Shown here piece by piece: positions 7,941 to 15,274 of a stretch of 36,118 nucleotides of DNA (within the stretch, counting starts at the first letter, position 1; each line of letters opens with the position of its first letter). This DNA comes from CSP1-4 sp036559965. Its GTDB lineage: Bacteria > Chloroflexota > Limnocylindria > Limnocylindrales > CSP1-4. The stretch covers positions 1 through 36,118 of the forward strand of contig DATBSD010000009.1 in assembly GCA_036559965.1 (NCBI GenBank), given 5' to 3'. Made by a program: the position numbers and the translations under genes. Below the pieces are notes generated by a model. That model had not been told where the DNA came from and did not search any database. It saw only the letters and a program-made list of their open reading frames with translations.

Positions 7941-8615
7941 TCAGGCTTGCGCCACGGTCCCCAGCGTGGGGACGGCCTCGGCCAGCGTCGAGCGCTGACG
8001 TTCGCGGTGACGGGCGGCCTTGGCCCGGTTGCCACACGTCGACATGTCGCACCACTTGCGCTTGGCCGTCCGGGACGTGTCGAAGAACGCCCACTGGCAG
8101 GTCTCGTCGGCGCACACGCGCAGGCGCTCGGTCTTGCCCTCGCCGAGGTAGCGGGCGACGGACTCGGCGAGTCGTGCGAGGGCGCCGTCGACGGGATCGC
8201 CTTCGTGGCGATGGCCCATGTGCACGCCGTCGGTCGAGGGCACGAGGATGGTCGTGTAGTGCGTCCGGAGCGCGCGGTTGACCTCGTCCAGGCAGCTCGC
8301 GCCGACCGGTCGTCGCTCGACGCTGGCATCGACCAGCTCGCGCATCGCCGATCGGGTCCGTCGGACGCGGGCGATGAGCTTCTCGCCGTAGGCGGGATCG
8401 GCCGCGACGCGATCGGCAAGCGAGAGCTCGGCGTCGCGGTGCATGAGGTCATGCGCGATGAGCCATTCGAGCGCGTCGGTCGGCGTCTCGATATGGTCGA
8501 CTGGTGAACCCTTTTCGAGCTCGAGGGTGTTGATGAAAGCGAGCCCGGTCTCCAGGCTCGCCTGGTGCCCGTGAGGCACGGCATGTGGATCGGAGGTGGT
8601 CGGAAGGGTGGTCAT
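7941..8615 (-). CDS. CGNR zinc-finger / ABATE domain regulator
   Basis: A 224-aa protein. The C-terminal motif at about residues 165-205, with CADETCQWAFFD, RKWCDMSTCGNR and then KAARHRER, is the CGNR zinc finger: four cysteines followed by a basic helix, thought to bind DNA. The N-terminal two thirds match the ABATE (stress-induced regulator) domain usual in this family. Functions are mostly unproven, but the architecture suggests a transcription regulator. It is transcribed away from a 151-bp intergenic region with several inverted repeats and a promoter for two small ORFs, so autoregulation or control of that operon is a natural guess. A possible -10, CACAAT (8628-8633 on the minus strand), lies 12 nt before the ATG. 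Confidence 0.85.
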   Translation of the reverse strand: MTTLPTTSDPHAVPHGHQASLETGLAFINTLELEKGSPVDHIETPTDALEWLIAHDLMHRDAELSLADRVAADPAYGEKLIARVRRTRSAMRELVDASVERRPVGASCLDEVNRALRTHYTTILVPSTDGVHMGHRHEGDPVDGALARLAESVARYLGEGKTERLRVCADETCQWAFFDTSRTAKRKWCDMSTCGNRAKAARHRERQRSTLAEAVPTLGTVAQA

Positions 8616-8642
8616 GTCCAGTCGTGGATTGTGTCACATCGA

Positions 8643-8659
8643 CGACATCAGCGATGTCG
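8643..8659. promoter_or_regulatory. Inverted repeat, candidate operator near the CGNR promoter
   Basis: CGACATC-AGC-GATGTCG, 7-bp perfect arms with a 3-nt spacer, 28 nt upstream of the CGNR start codon and just behind its candidate -10. Confidence 0.45.
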
Positions 8660-8664
8660 CGAGG

Positions 8665-8692
8665 TAACCACTCTACACCTGTTGACAGGTTA
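8665..8692. repeat. Repeat copy 1: TAACC-N18-GGTTA
   Basis: A 28-bp element with terminal TAACC and GGTTA arms. It overlaps the TTGACA -35. It matches the copy at 8717-8744 at 18 of 28 positions by eye, including both arms, and is offset from it by 52 bp. Confidence 0.6.
8677..8690. promoter_or_regulatory. Palindrome ACCTGT-TG-ACAGGT covering the -35
   Basis: Perfect 6-bp arms with a 2-nt centre. It contains the TTGACA hexamer (8682-8687), the classic position for a repressor or activator site. Confidence 0.55.
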
Positions 8693-8710
8693 GCCGCAAG
8701 GGGCTAGGAT
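8682..8710 (+). promoter_or_regulatory. Promoter of the two-small-ORF operon
   Basis: TTGACA (8682-8687), a 17-nt spacer and TAGGAT (8705-8710): the best sigma-70-type match in the window. It is expected to start transcription near 8717, right at the second 28-bp repeat. Confidence 0.75.
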
Positions 8711-8716
8711 ACTGAC

Positions 8717-8744
8717 TAACCGTTGAACCACCGTAGAACGGTTA
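8717..8744. repeat. Repeat copy 2: TAACC-N18-GGTTA
   Basis: Arms TAACCGTT and AACGGTTA form an 8-bp perfect inverted repeat with a 12-nt spacer, placed at the expected transcription start. It has the same outer arms and spacing as the copy at 8665-8692. On RNA it could also form a hairpin at the 5' end of the message. Confidence 0.6.
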
Positions 8745-8766
8745 CATACCGGAAGGGAGGTGCGTG

Positions 8767-8895
8767 ATGGACGCACTGGTCATCATCATCGGGATCGCGC
8801 TCATGGTCATGTTCCTCGTCGGCGGCGCCGTCGGTGCCGACTCGCGGGAGAGCCTGGCGGACGATCACCGCCGAGCCCAGCCGGAGGGCATCTAG
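8767..8895 (+). CDS. Small membrane protein, 42 aa
   Basis: The ORF opens ATG-GAC and encodes MDALVIIIGIALMV, then MFLVGGAVGADSRE. A single hydrophobic helix (about residues 4-25) is followed by a polar tail rich in D, R and E. A strong ribosome site GGAAGGGAGG (8751-8760) lies 6 nt before the ATG, and a consensus promoter lies 57 nt upstream of the start, so expression is very likely. No family is recognised. Single-pass peptides like this include membrane regulators, complex subunits and type I-like toxins; nothing in the sequence decides between these. It is followed after 3 nt by the second small ORF. Confidence 0.7.
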   Translation: MDALVIIIGIALMVMFLVGGAVGADSRESLADDHRRAQPEGI

Positions 8896-8898
8896 CCC

Positions 8899-9054
8899 AT
8901 GTGGACGACCTTCCTGCTACGGGCGACGGAGCTCGCCCAGGAGCGCAGTCGCGAGGCTCGGCGCGAGAGCCGGGCGCGTGAGCTGCGTCGAGAGCTCGAC
9001 AAGGCCGGCCGGCGCACCATCCGCCGCCTGGACCGCGACCAGCGGGCCGGCTGA
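8899..9054 (+). CDS. Small Arg/Glu-rich helical protein, 51 aa
   Basis: It starts 3 nt after the stop of the previous ORF and in the same frame, with GGAG (8883-8886) as a weak ribosome site. After MWTTFLLRATELAQ the sequence is dominated by alternating R and E (EARRESRARELRRELDK), a pattern predicting one long amphipathic or single alpha-helix with strong positive charge. No known domain is recognised. Its tight pairing with a membrane peptide suggests the two act together, for example as membrane anchor plus cytoplasmic partner, but this is inference. Stop is TGA at 9052-9054, followed by two GC-rich hairpins. Confidence 0.6.
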   Translation: MWTTFLLRATELAQERSREARRESRARELRRELDKAGRRTIRRLDRDQRAG

Positions 9055-9064
9055 CCCATCATCG

Positions 9065-9084
9065 GGATCGCCGTGCGGCGATCC
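9065..9084 (+). terminator. Hairpin 1 after the small-ORF operon
   Basis: GGATCGCC-GTGC-GGCGATCC, a perfect 8-bp stem with a tetraloop, 10 nt after the stop codon. No U-tract follows. Confidence 0.5.
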
Positions 9085-9107
9085 TCCAGAAACGAACCCT
9101 CCGCGAC

Positions 9108-9136
9108 AGCGGGCCCGACTCCCCAACGGGCCCGCT
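9108..9136 (+). terminator. Hairpin 2 after the small-ORF operon
   Basis: AGCGGGCCCG and CGGGCCCGCT form a perfect 10-bp stem with a 9-nt loop. It is followed by GCTCGATTCC rather than a U-run. Between it and the next gene at 9291 I see nothing else. Confidence 0.55.
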
Positions 9137-9290
9137 GCTCGATTCCTGCCGTCACAAGAATGATGCGCGTCGCCAGCCTGGGGCTCCATCGAACGCAGTG
9201 CGGTCACCTGCCGCACTCATAGACTGTGGCGCTGGCGAACTTCGGGTCCTTCAGGTCGGCGTCGCGCGCGCAGCGCCCAGGAGTCGGTCC

Positions 9291-9473
9291 ATGTTCAAGT
9301 TCATCCGCCGAATCGGGATCGCCTTCGGCGCGTTCGTCATCTCGTGGCTTGCAGCCGATCTTCTGGCCGACTGGCTCTTCGGCTCGGGTAACTTCCTCGT
9401 CTGGGTGCTCGCCGCTATCGTCGGCTTTGGTGTCTACCTCGCTATGCTGCGGCGAGACCGGCGCGTCGGCTAG
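9291..9473 (+). CDS. Small two-helix membrane protein, 60 aa
   Basis: The protein starts MFKFIRRIGIAFGAFVISW and has two hydrophobic helices (about residues 8-29 and 33-53) with a short turn near DWLFGSGN and a basic C-terminus (RRDRRVG). Positive charges at both ends suggest both termini are cytoplasmic. The ribosome site AGGAG (9279-9283) is well spaced for ATG 9291. No family is recognised. It ends 25 nt before an F420 oxidoreductase gene and may be cotranscribed with it. Confidence 0.72.
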   Translation: MFKFIRRIGIAFGAFVISWLAADLLADWLFGSGNFLVWVLAAIVGFGVYLAMLRRDRRVG

Positions 9474-9498
9474 CGCCGTGTGGACGCATGGAGGAGAC

Positions 9499-10443
9499 GT
9501 GCCCAAGGTCACCCTCGGCGCCCTGTGCTGGAACCAGTACACGGATTGGCCGAGCTTCCTCGAGGCCGGCATCCGAGCCGAACGCCTGGGCTATGACAGC
9601 CTCTGGACATGGGATCACCTCTATCCCATCGTCGGCTCATCCGAGGGGCCCATGTTCGAGGGCTGGCTGACGTTGGCTGCCTGGGCGCAACAGACGCAGC
9701 GCGTGCGCCTCGGCCTGATGGTCGCCGCCAACACGTTCCGCAACCCCGCGGTGCTGGTCAAGATGGCCACGACGCTCGATCACCAGTCCGGCGGCCGGCT
9801 GACGCTGGGCGTCGGCGCCGCCTGGTTCGAGACGGAGCACCGCGCCTTCGGGCTCGAGTACGGCGAGGGGCCACCCGACCGGCTGCGCTGGCTGGGCGAG
9901 GCGCTGCCGGTCATCCGAGGGATGCTCCGCGGCGAGCAGCCGAGCGCGGCGGGCCCCCATTACGCGATGCGCGACGTGCGCAACGATCCGCCGCCGCTCC
10001 AGACCCACATGCCCCTGCTCATCGGCGGTGGCGGCGAGAAGGTCACCCTCAAACTCGTCGCCAAGTACGGCGACGGCTGCAACATCGGTGGCGGCGCGGC
10101 GACGGTGACCAAGAAGGAGGCTATCCTGCGAGCCCACTGCGAGGCGCAGGGTCGAGATCACACCGAGATCGAGCGCACGACGAACATCGGCGTCGTCGTC
10201 ATCCGCGACACCGAAAAGGCCGCCGTCGGTGTCCAGCACGGCATCTTCCGGCGCAACGGCAACGCACCGCGCTGGCACAACCAGCCGGTCGGCACGCCCG
10301 AGCAGGTCGCGGACAAGCTGGCCCCGCTCGTCGAGCTCGGCTACCACCACCTCGTGGCCGGCTTCCCGGCGCCCTACGACGAGGAGTCGATGACCCGCTT
10401 CACGGCCGAGGTCCGACCGCTCCTCGAAAAGGTGGGCTCGTGA
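9499..10443 (+). CDS. F420-dependent LLM-class oxidoreductase (TIGR03560-like)
   Basis: A 314-aa luciferase-like TIM-barrel protein. LGALCWNQYTDWPSFLEA, LGYDSLWTWDHLYPI, VAANTFRNPAVLVKMATTLDH and LGVGAAWFETEHRAFGLEY are characteristic of the TIGR03560 group of probable F420-dependent oxidoreductases. It likely binds F420 in the barrel and acts on an unknown small molecule. The start is GTG 9499 with GGAGG at 9490-9494. Its stop overlaps the GTG of the next gene by 4 nt (GTGA), so the two are translationally coupled. It is clearly different from the F420 enzyme at 4396, which belongs to another subgroup. Confidence 0.85.
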   Translation: MPKVTLGALCWNQYTDWPSFLEAGIRAERLGYDSLWTWDHLYPIVGSSEGPMFEGWLTLAAWAQQTQRVRLGLMVAANTFRNPAVLVKMATTLDHQSGGRLTLGVGAAWFETEHRAFGLEYGEGPPDRLRWLGEALPVIRGMLRGEQPSAAGPHYAMRDVRNDPPPLQTHMPLLIGGGGEKVTLKLVAKYGDGCNIGGGAATVTKKEAILRAHCEAQGRDHTEIERTTNIGVVVIRDTEKAAVGVQHGIFRRNGNAPRWHNQPVGTPEQVADKLAPLVELGYHHLVAGFPAPYDEESMTRFTAEVRPLLEKVGS

Positions 10444-10892
10444 AGTTCAAGACGACCATCCAGCTCGAGGGCAAGACGGCGACCGGCTTTCGCGTCCCAG
10501 CCGAGGTCGTCGCCGTGCTCGGCAAGGGGAAGAAGCCGCCCGTCACCGTGGCCATCGGTGGGCACACCTATCGGAGCACGGTCGCGGCCTACGGCGACGT
10601 GTTCATGCTGCCGCTGAGCGCCGAGAACCGCGAGGCAGCGGGCGTCGCGGCGGGCGACGAGGTCGAGGTCGACTTGGAACTCGACACAGCGCCGCGGGAG
10701 GTCGTCGTGCCGCCCGACTTCGCCCTCGCGCTCGACGCCGCGCCCGAGGCGAAGCGCTTCTTCGACGGGTTGTCCTACAGCCAGCGGCGCTGGTTCGTGC
10801 TCGGCATCGACGACGCCAAGACGCCCGAGACGCGGCAACGACGCATCGATGCCGCAGTCGAACGCCTGCGCGAGGGTCGCGGCCAACGCTGA
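10440..10892 (+). CDS. DUF1905 / YdeI-OmpD-associated family protein
   Basis: A 150-aa protein. The N-terminal part (residues 1-95) fits DUF1905, a small beta-barrel: FKTTIQLEGKTATGFRVPAEVV, then KPPVTVAIGGHTYRSTVA. The C-terminal part, ALDAAPEAKRFFDGLSYSQRRWFVLGIDDAKTPETRQRRI, is the YdeI/OmpD-associated (OmdA, bacteriocin-protection) domain. The combination is common and has no settled biochemical role. The GTG start lies inside the stop of the F420 oxidoreductase (GTGA), so the two are made together. Family call is secure; function is unknown. Confidence 0.85.
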   Translation: MKFKTTIQLEGKTATGFRVPAEVVAVLGKGKKPPVTVAIGGHTYRSTVAAYGDVFMLPLSAENREAAGVAAGDEVEVDLELDTAPREVVVPPDFALALDAAPEAKRFFDGLSYSQRRWFVLGIDDAKTPETRQRRIDAAVERLREGRGQR

Positions 10893-11191
10893 TCCGGCTC
10901 GACATCCCGGGCGGCCTGACGTCGCTGCCGCCGCGATACGTCGCCGGGAAGTCGGCGAGAAGCGCCCGGTAACGGGCCAGCTCTAATCTCCATCCCTGAC
11001 GTCCGCCGACGCCGTCGTGCCCACGGTGTCGCCGGACGTCGGGTTCCTCTTCCCGTTCGCAGGACGAGACCGCCGGGCCCCGCCGCCCCGCCATCGACGC
11101 CGCCGAACGGCCCGCCGATCACCGCCCTCGGTGCCACGACCGAGGCGCTCCGACCCGCTCGAGCGACTGCCCGCCGTGGAGGCAGCGACCG
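10893..11191. other. Gene-free stretch before comEA
   Basis: I see no convincing coding region on either strand in these 299 bp. A weak -10-like TAATCT is at 10984-10989 without a good -35. GGAGG at 11178-11182 is the comEA ribosome site. Confidence 0.4.
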
Positions 11192-11929
11192 ATGACGGAG
11201 ACAGGGTTCGACTGGCGCCGGCTGACAGAGCCGGCACCGGAGGTCCACGGGGCCTCGCAGCGAGCGGTCGTGCCACCGACCCTCGGGCGATGGCTGGCCG
11301 TCGGCGCGGTGGTCGCGGCGATCGCGCTGGCCGGCATCGTCTTGGCGATGTCGGCGCCGCAGCCGGCCGTCGTCATCGACGGGGCATCGCCGGAGCCGCA
11401 GGCGTCGGGCGTTGCCAACGCTGTGCTGCCGGGGCCGAGCGCAAGCTTGGCCGCACTGACGGTCGACGTCGATGGTGCGGTCATCCGGCCGGGCCTCGTC
11501 ACGTTGCCCGCCGGCAGCCGGATCGGCGATGCGGTGGCAGCAGCCGGCGGCTTCGCGCCGGCTGCCGACGCGCGAGCGGCCGCGGCCCTCAATCTCGCCG
11601 CGCCGCTCGCCGATGGCGATCAGATCAGCATCCCGGACCGCATCGCAGCGGCCGCCGGAGGTTCGGACGGGCCGGCGTCGACGGGGAGCTCGAGCGGCAG
11701 CGGCCCAACGACCGGCGCAGGCGGGTCGGGAGGTCCCATCGACCTCGACCAGGCGACGCTCGCCGAACTCGACACGCTGCCGGGCATCGGGCCGGTGACC
11801 GCCGACAAGATCCTCGCCGCGCGTGATGAGGCGCCGTTCGTATCGGTCGACGATCTCCTGACGCGCAAGCTCGTCGGTCCGGCGACCTTCGAGAAGATCA
11901 AGGGCCTGGTGACCGCGGACGGTCGCTGA
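11192..11929 (+). CDS. comEA: Competence protein ComEA (SLBB + helix-hairpin-helix DNA binder)
   Basis: A 245-aa protein of the DNA-uptake machinery, expected to hold incoming DNA outside the membrane and hand it to ComEC. It has a short cytoplasmic N-terminus, one membrane helix (about residues 33-53, LAVGAVVAAIALAGIVLAM), an SLBB domain (about 88-150, TVDVDGAVIRPG and GDAVAAAGGF), a Gly/Ser-rich linker and a C-terminal pair of HhH motifs (LDTLPGIGPVTADKILAAR; LLTRKLVGPATFEKIKGL). This order is the standard ComEA layout. comEC follows after 18 nt. Confidence 0.93.
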   Translation: MTETGFDWRRLTEPAPEVHGASQRAVVPPTLGRWLAVGAVVAAIALAGIVLAMSAPQPAVVIDGASPEPQASGVANAVLPGPSASLAALTVDVDGAVIRPGLVTLPAGSRIGDAVAAAGGFAPAADARAAAALNLAAPLADGDQISIPDRIAAAAGGSDGPASTGSSSGSGPTTGAGGSGGPIDLDQATLAELDTLPGIGPVTADKILAARDEAPFVSVDDLLTRKLVGPATFEKIKGLVTADGR

Positions 11930-11947
11930 CCGACCGAGGTCGGGCGC

Positions 11948-14900
11948 ATGCCGTCGCTCCGGCTGCCTCGGACGACCTGGCTCGCGTGCGGCGCGGCCGC
12001 CGCCGCCTTCGCCGACGCCGAGCTCGGCGTCGCGGCCGCACGCCTGGCCATCATCGCGGCCGCACTGATGGCAGTGACCCTGCTCGGGCTTGTCGCCGCG
12101 CCCGACCGGCTTCGCCACCGGATGGCTGGTCGATGGCGCGGTCGTGCCGTCGCCTTGGTCGCCGGCATCCTGCTCATCGCTGCCCGCGTGATCGCCGCGC
12201 CGAGCGTCATCGAGCCGGCACCGACCGGCGCGCGCGGCGAGTGGATCGGGCGGGTCGTGAGCATCAGCGCCGCGTCCGAGGGCCGCCAGCGCGCTGTCGT
12301 CAGCCTCGTCGGATCGGCCGCCGGCCGTGTCTACGTCCGCCTGCCCCGCTATCCGATCCTGGCGCCCGGCGACGAGGTCGCGTTCGAAGCGACGCTCGAA
12401 GCGGCACCCGACGACGATGGCTTCGGCGCCTACCTCGCGCGCGTCGGCGTGCGTGCGACCGCCGAGGTGCGGACGATGACCATCGCGCGGCCGAGCGACG
12501 ACGTCATCGAGAACATCCGGCGAACCGCCGACGCGGCCCTGGCGGCCATCCTGCCCGAGCCCGAGGCTGGCCTGGCGGGCGGCATCATGATCGGGCTCCG
12601 CGATCGGGTCGATCGCGAGGTCGCCGCCGACCTGACCACGGCCGGCCTGAGCCATATCGTGGCCATCAGCGGCTGGAACATCGCCGTCGTCGGCGGGATC
12701 GTCGCCGCCGCGCTGCGCCGCTGGCCGCGACGACGCCGCGTCGTCGTGACCATCGCCGCGATCACCGTCTACACCATCCTGGCTGGAGCATCGCCGAGCG
12801 TGGTCCGAGCCTGCCTCATGGCGGCGGTCGTGCTGGCGGTCCGCGAGCGCGGTCGCCCGGGCACAGCCGCGGCGGCGCTGAGCGTCGCCGCCGCCATCAT
12901 CCTGCTCGCCGACCCGGCGATGGTCCTCGATGCCGGGTTCCTGCTCTCGGTCGCTGCCACGGCCGGGCTCCTCGCCTGGGCGACGCCGCTCACGGAGCGC
13001 ATCCGTCGGCGCCTGCCGTCGCGGACACCGGCCTGGATCGTGGACGCGCTGGGCATCTCGCTCGCGGCCCAGGCGGCGACGCTGCCCATCGTGCTCATCG
13101 CCTTCGGTCGGCTCTCGCTCGTGGCACCGCTCGCCAATCTTGTCGCTGCGCCGCTCGTCCTGCCGGCGATGGTCGTCGGCGCGATCGCCATCCCGCTCGG
13201 CTGGCTCGTCCAGGCCGGGCTGCCGGACGTGCTCGGCGCGCCGGTGGCCCTCGCTGCCCGGGTGACCTTCGGCGCCATCGTGGCCATCGGACGGACGGCC
13301 GCCGGGCTGCCCCTCGCGTCGCTGACCCTGGGGCCGCTGCCCGCGATGGCGCTGGCCGGCGCCGCCGTCCTCGGCGGCGTCGTCGTCGTGCTCCGAGGGC
13401 GCACCCCTGCCGCCGAGCCGGCACCGATGCCAGCCATGCCATCCGCGGGCTCGGATGCCGGTCCCGCTCCGGCGGCCAGGGCGCAGGCGACGAGCCTCGT
13501 CCGCCGCCTGTCGCTCACGGCCCTGGTCATCCCGATCGTGGCCGTCGGGCTGGCAGCGTCAGCGCGGCCCGACGGCCGGCTGCGCATGACCGTGCTCGAT
13601 GTCGGCCAGGGCGACGCCATCCTCGTCGAGGGGGATGGCGGTGGTCGCTTGCTCGTCGATGGGGGTCCGGACCCGGACCGGCTGCTCATCCTGCTCGACG
13701 CTCGGCTGCCGGCGTGGGATCGGCGGCTCGACGTCGTCGTGCTGACGCACCCGCACGAGGATCACGTGGCCGGCCTTGCCCTGCTGCTGACACGCTACCG
13801 TGTCGCCCTCGTGGCCGAGGTCGGCATGCGCGGGCCGGGCCCCGGCTACGCCGCCTTCGACGCGGCCCTTGACCGCCTCGACGTCGTGCGACGTCGGGTG
13901 GCGGCCGGTGACCGGCTGCGGCTCGACGATGCGACGCTCGACGTCCGCTGGCCGCCGCGCGGCGAGGTGCCCATCACGCCGGCCGATACGGGCACGGGCA
14001 TCAACAACGTCTCGGCCGTGCTCGACCTCCGCTTCGGATCGCGACGGATGCTCCTGACCGGCGACGTCGAGGAGGCCATCGACCCGCAGCTCCTGGCTGG
14101 CGGCGTGGCCTCGACCGCGCGCGTCGACGTGCTCAAGGTCGCCCATCACGGCAGCAGGACCTCGTCGACGGAGGCCTTCCTGGCAGCCATCCGGCCGCGC
14201 CTCGCCGTCGTCAGCGCCGGCGCCGACAACCCCTACGGACATCCGACCCGCCAGGCGCTGGCCCGACTCGAGGCGGTCGGGGCACGGGTCTTCCGGACGG
14301 ACACGGATGGCAGCGTGACCATCGAGACCGACGGTCATGACCTGCGCACGACCGCGACGGGTGGCCGTTCCCGCGTGACCACCGAGCGACCCCGCGGGGC
14401 GCTTGGCGCGATACGTGGCGTGGCGCTTGGCGCGATGCGTGGCGCGGCCGCGCCAGCTCGCGCGGACCCTGCCGCCAGGTTCCGCTGCGCGATGCCTAGA
14501 ATCGGTCCGTGGACCCGACCGCCCGTCGCTCTCTCGCCGCAGGTCTCGCCGGATCGGACCGTGCGGCCGGTCGGTGCGGCTGGTCGGCCCGACCAGGCTC
14601 GCCGGCTGTCGTCGGCGCCGACGTGGTCGCCGGGTCGGCCGCCGATCGATGACCGACACGACGAACCTGGCGTACTTCTGGGGCGAGGACGCCTACGCCA
14701 TCGAGCGCGCCGTCCGCGTCATGGCCGCCGGCGAGCGGATCGAGGCACGGCCGACCCCACCGCCGGCCCAGGCCGAGTCGCCGACCGCCTTCGAGGTCTG
14801 GCGGGTCGATGCGGAACAGGACGTCGGCGCTGCCGGCGGCGGCCGGGCCGAGCGCCTCCTCGATCGCCTGGCGGAGCGTCTGGGGACGGCGCCGCTCTTT

Positions 14901-15274
14901 GGCGGCGGCACGCTCGTCGTGCTCCGCCAGCCGCTGCCGCTGCTGCGCGAGAAGCGCGTCCGCGAGCGCCTCCTCGACCTCGTCGCCGATGTGCCACGTG
15001 GCAACGCCCTCGCAATCACCGAGCTCGTCGACGGGGGCCGGCAGGTGAAGTCGACCGATGCCCTGCGCGATGCGGTCAGCAAGGCCGGTGGCGTCGTGCG
15101 CGCCTATCCAGCGATGACCCGCGAGCGCCTGGAGCGCTGGGTCGGCGAGCGTGCGACGGAGCTCGGCCTGACGCTCGGCCCGGGCGCAGCCCGACTGCTC
15201 GCCGAGCGGGTGGGCGGTTTCGTCCGCGAGAGCGACGTCGATCACCGCCGTCAGGCCGAGATGGCCAACGGTGA
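11948..15274 (+). CDS. comEC: DNA internalisation protein ComEC/Rec2, with a stopless C-terminal read-through
   Basis: The recognisable protein is about 800 aa: N-terminal membrane helices and a DUF4131-like OB region, the ComEC_N channel domain (LTTAGLSHIVAISGWNIAVVGG; helices to about residue 490) and a metallo-beta-lactamase domain with LTHPHEDHVAGL (zinc ligands), TGDVEEAI and VAHHGSRTSS. It transports single-stranded DNA across the membrane and may degrade the other strand. Similarity ends near 14340, but the frame has no stop until 15272-15274. The last ~300 codons are an Arg/Pro-rich, out-of-frame read across holA. Either a frameshift or lost stop occurred near 14340-14450, where a 24-bp tandem duplication lies, or the overlap is real. 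ATG 11948 has GAGGTCGG about 6 nt upstream. Confidence 0.85.
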   Translation: MPSLRLPRTTWLACGAAAAAFADAELGVAAARLAIIAAALMAVTLLGLVAAPDRLRHRMAGRWRGRAVALVAGILLIAARVIAAPSVIEPAPTGARGEWIGRVVSISAASEGRQRAVVSLVGSAAGRVYVRLPRYPILAPGDEVAFEATLEAAPDDDGFGAYLARVGVRATAEVRTMTIARPSDDVIENIRRTADAALAAILPEPEAGLAGGIMIGLRDRVDREVAADLTTAGLSHIVAISGWNIAVVGGIVAAALRRWPRRRRVVVTIAAITVYTILAGASPSVVRACLMAAVVLAVRERGRPGTAAAALSVAAAIILLADPAMVLDAGFLLSVAATAGLLAWATPLTERIRRRLPSRTPAWIVDALGISLAAQAATLPIVLIAFGRLSLVAPLANLVAAPLVLPAMVVGAIAIPLGWLVQAGLPDVLGAPVALAARVTFGAIVAIGRTAAGLPLASLTLGPLPAMALAGAAVLGGVVVVLRGRTPAAEPAPMPAMPSAGSDAGPAPAARAQATSLVRRLSLTALVIPIVAVGLAASARPDGRLRMTVLDVGQGDAILVEGDGGGRLLVDGGPDPDRLLILLDARLPAWDRRLDVVVLTHPHEDHVAGLALLLTRYRVALVAEVGMRGPGPGYAAFDAALDRLDVVRRRVAAGDRLRLDDATLDVRWPPRGEVPITPADTGTGINNVSAVLDLRFGSRRMLLTGDVEEAIDPQLLAGGVASTARVDVLKVAHHGSRTSSTEAFLAAIRPRLAVVSAGADNPYGHPTRQALARLEAVGARVFRTDTDGSVTIETDGHDLRTTATGGRSRVTTERPRGALGAIRGVALGAMRGAAAPARADPAARFRCAMPRIGPWTRPPVALSPQVSPDRTVRPVGAAGRPDQARRLSSAPTWSPGRPPIDDRHDEPGVLLGRGRLRHRARRPRHGRRRADRGTADPTAGPGRVADRLRGLAGRCGTGRRRCRRRPGRAPPRSPGGASGDGAALWRRHARRAPPAAAAAAREARPRAPPRPRRRCATWQRPRNHRARRRGPAGEVDRCPARCGQQGRWRRARLSSDDPRAPGALGRRACDGARPDARPGRSPTARRAGGRFRPRERRRSPPSGRDGQR
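14399..14446 (+). repeat. 24-bp tandem duplication at the comEC 3' end
   Basis: Two adjacent 24-nt units beginning GCGCTTGGCGCGAT differ at two positions (14413/14437 and 14421/14445). In the comEC frame they encode ALGAIRGV and ALGAMRGA. They sit just after the end of ComEC homology. Confidence 0.85.
14497..14502 (+). promoter_or_regulatory. Candidate -10 box upstream of the holA leader ORF
   Basis: TAGAAT followed by 6 nt and then GTG at 14509, the spacing of the other leaderless candidates in this window. Confidence 0.4.
14509..14652 (+). CDS. Possible leaderless upstream ORF coupled to holA (47 aa)
   Basis: GTG at 14509 opens a 47-codon frame (VDPTARRSLAAGLAGSDRAA...) whose TGA overlaps the holA ATG as ATGA (14649-14652). 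There is no Shine-Dalgarno before holA itself, so translation of this ORF could deliver ribosomes to holA. The peptide is Ala/Gly/Arg-rich with no known domain. It lies in the region also covered by the comEC read-through frame. In DNA this GC-rich, open frames occur by chance, so this is a tentative call. Confidence 0.3.
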   Translation: MDPTARRSLAAGLAGSDRAAGRCGWSARPGSPAVVGADVVAGSAADR

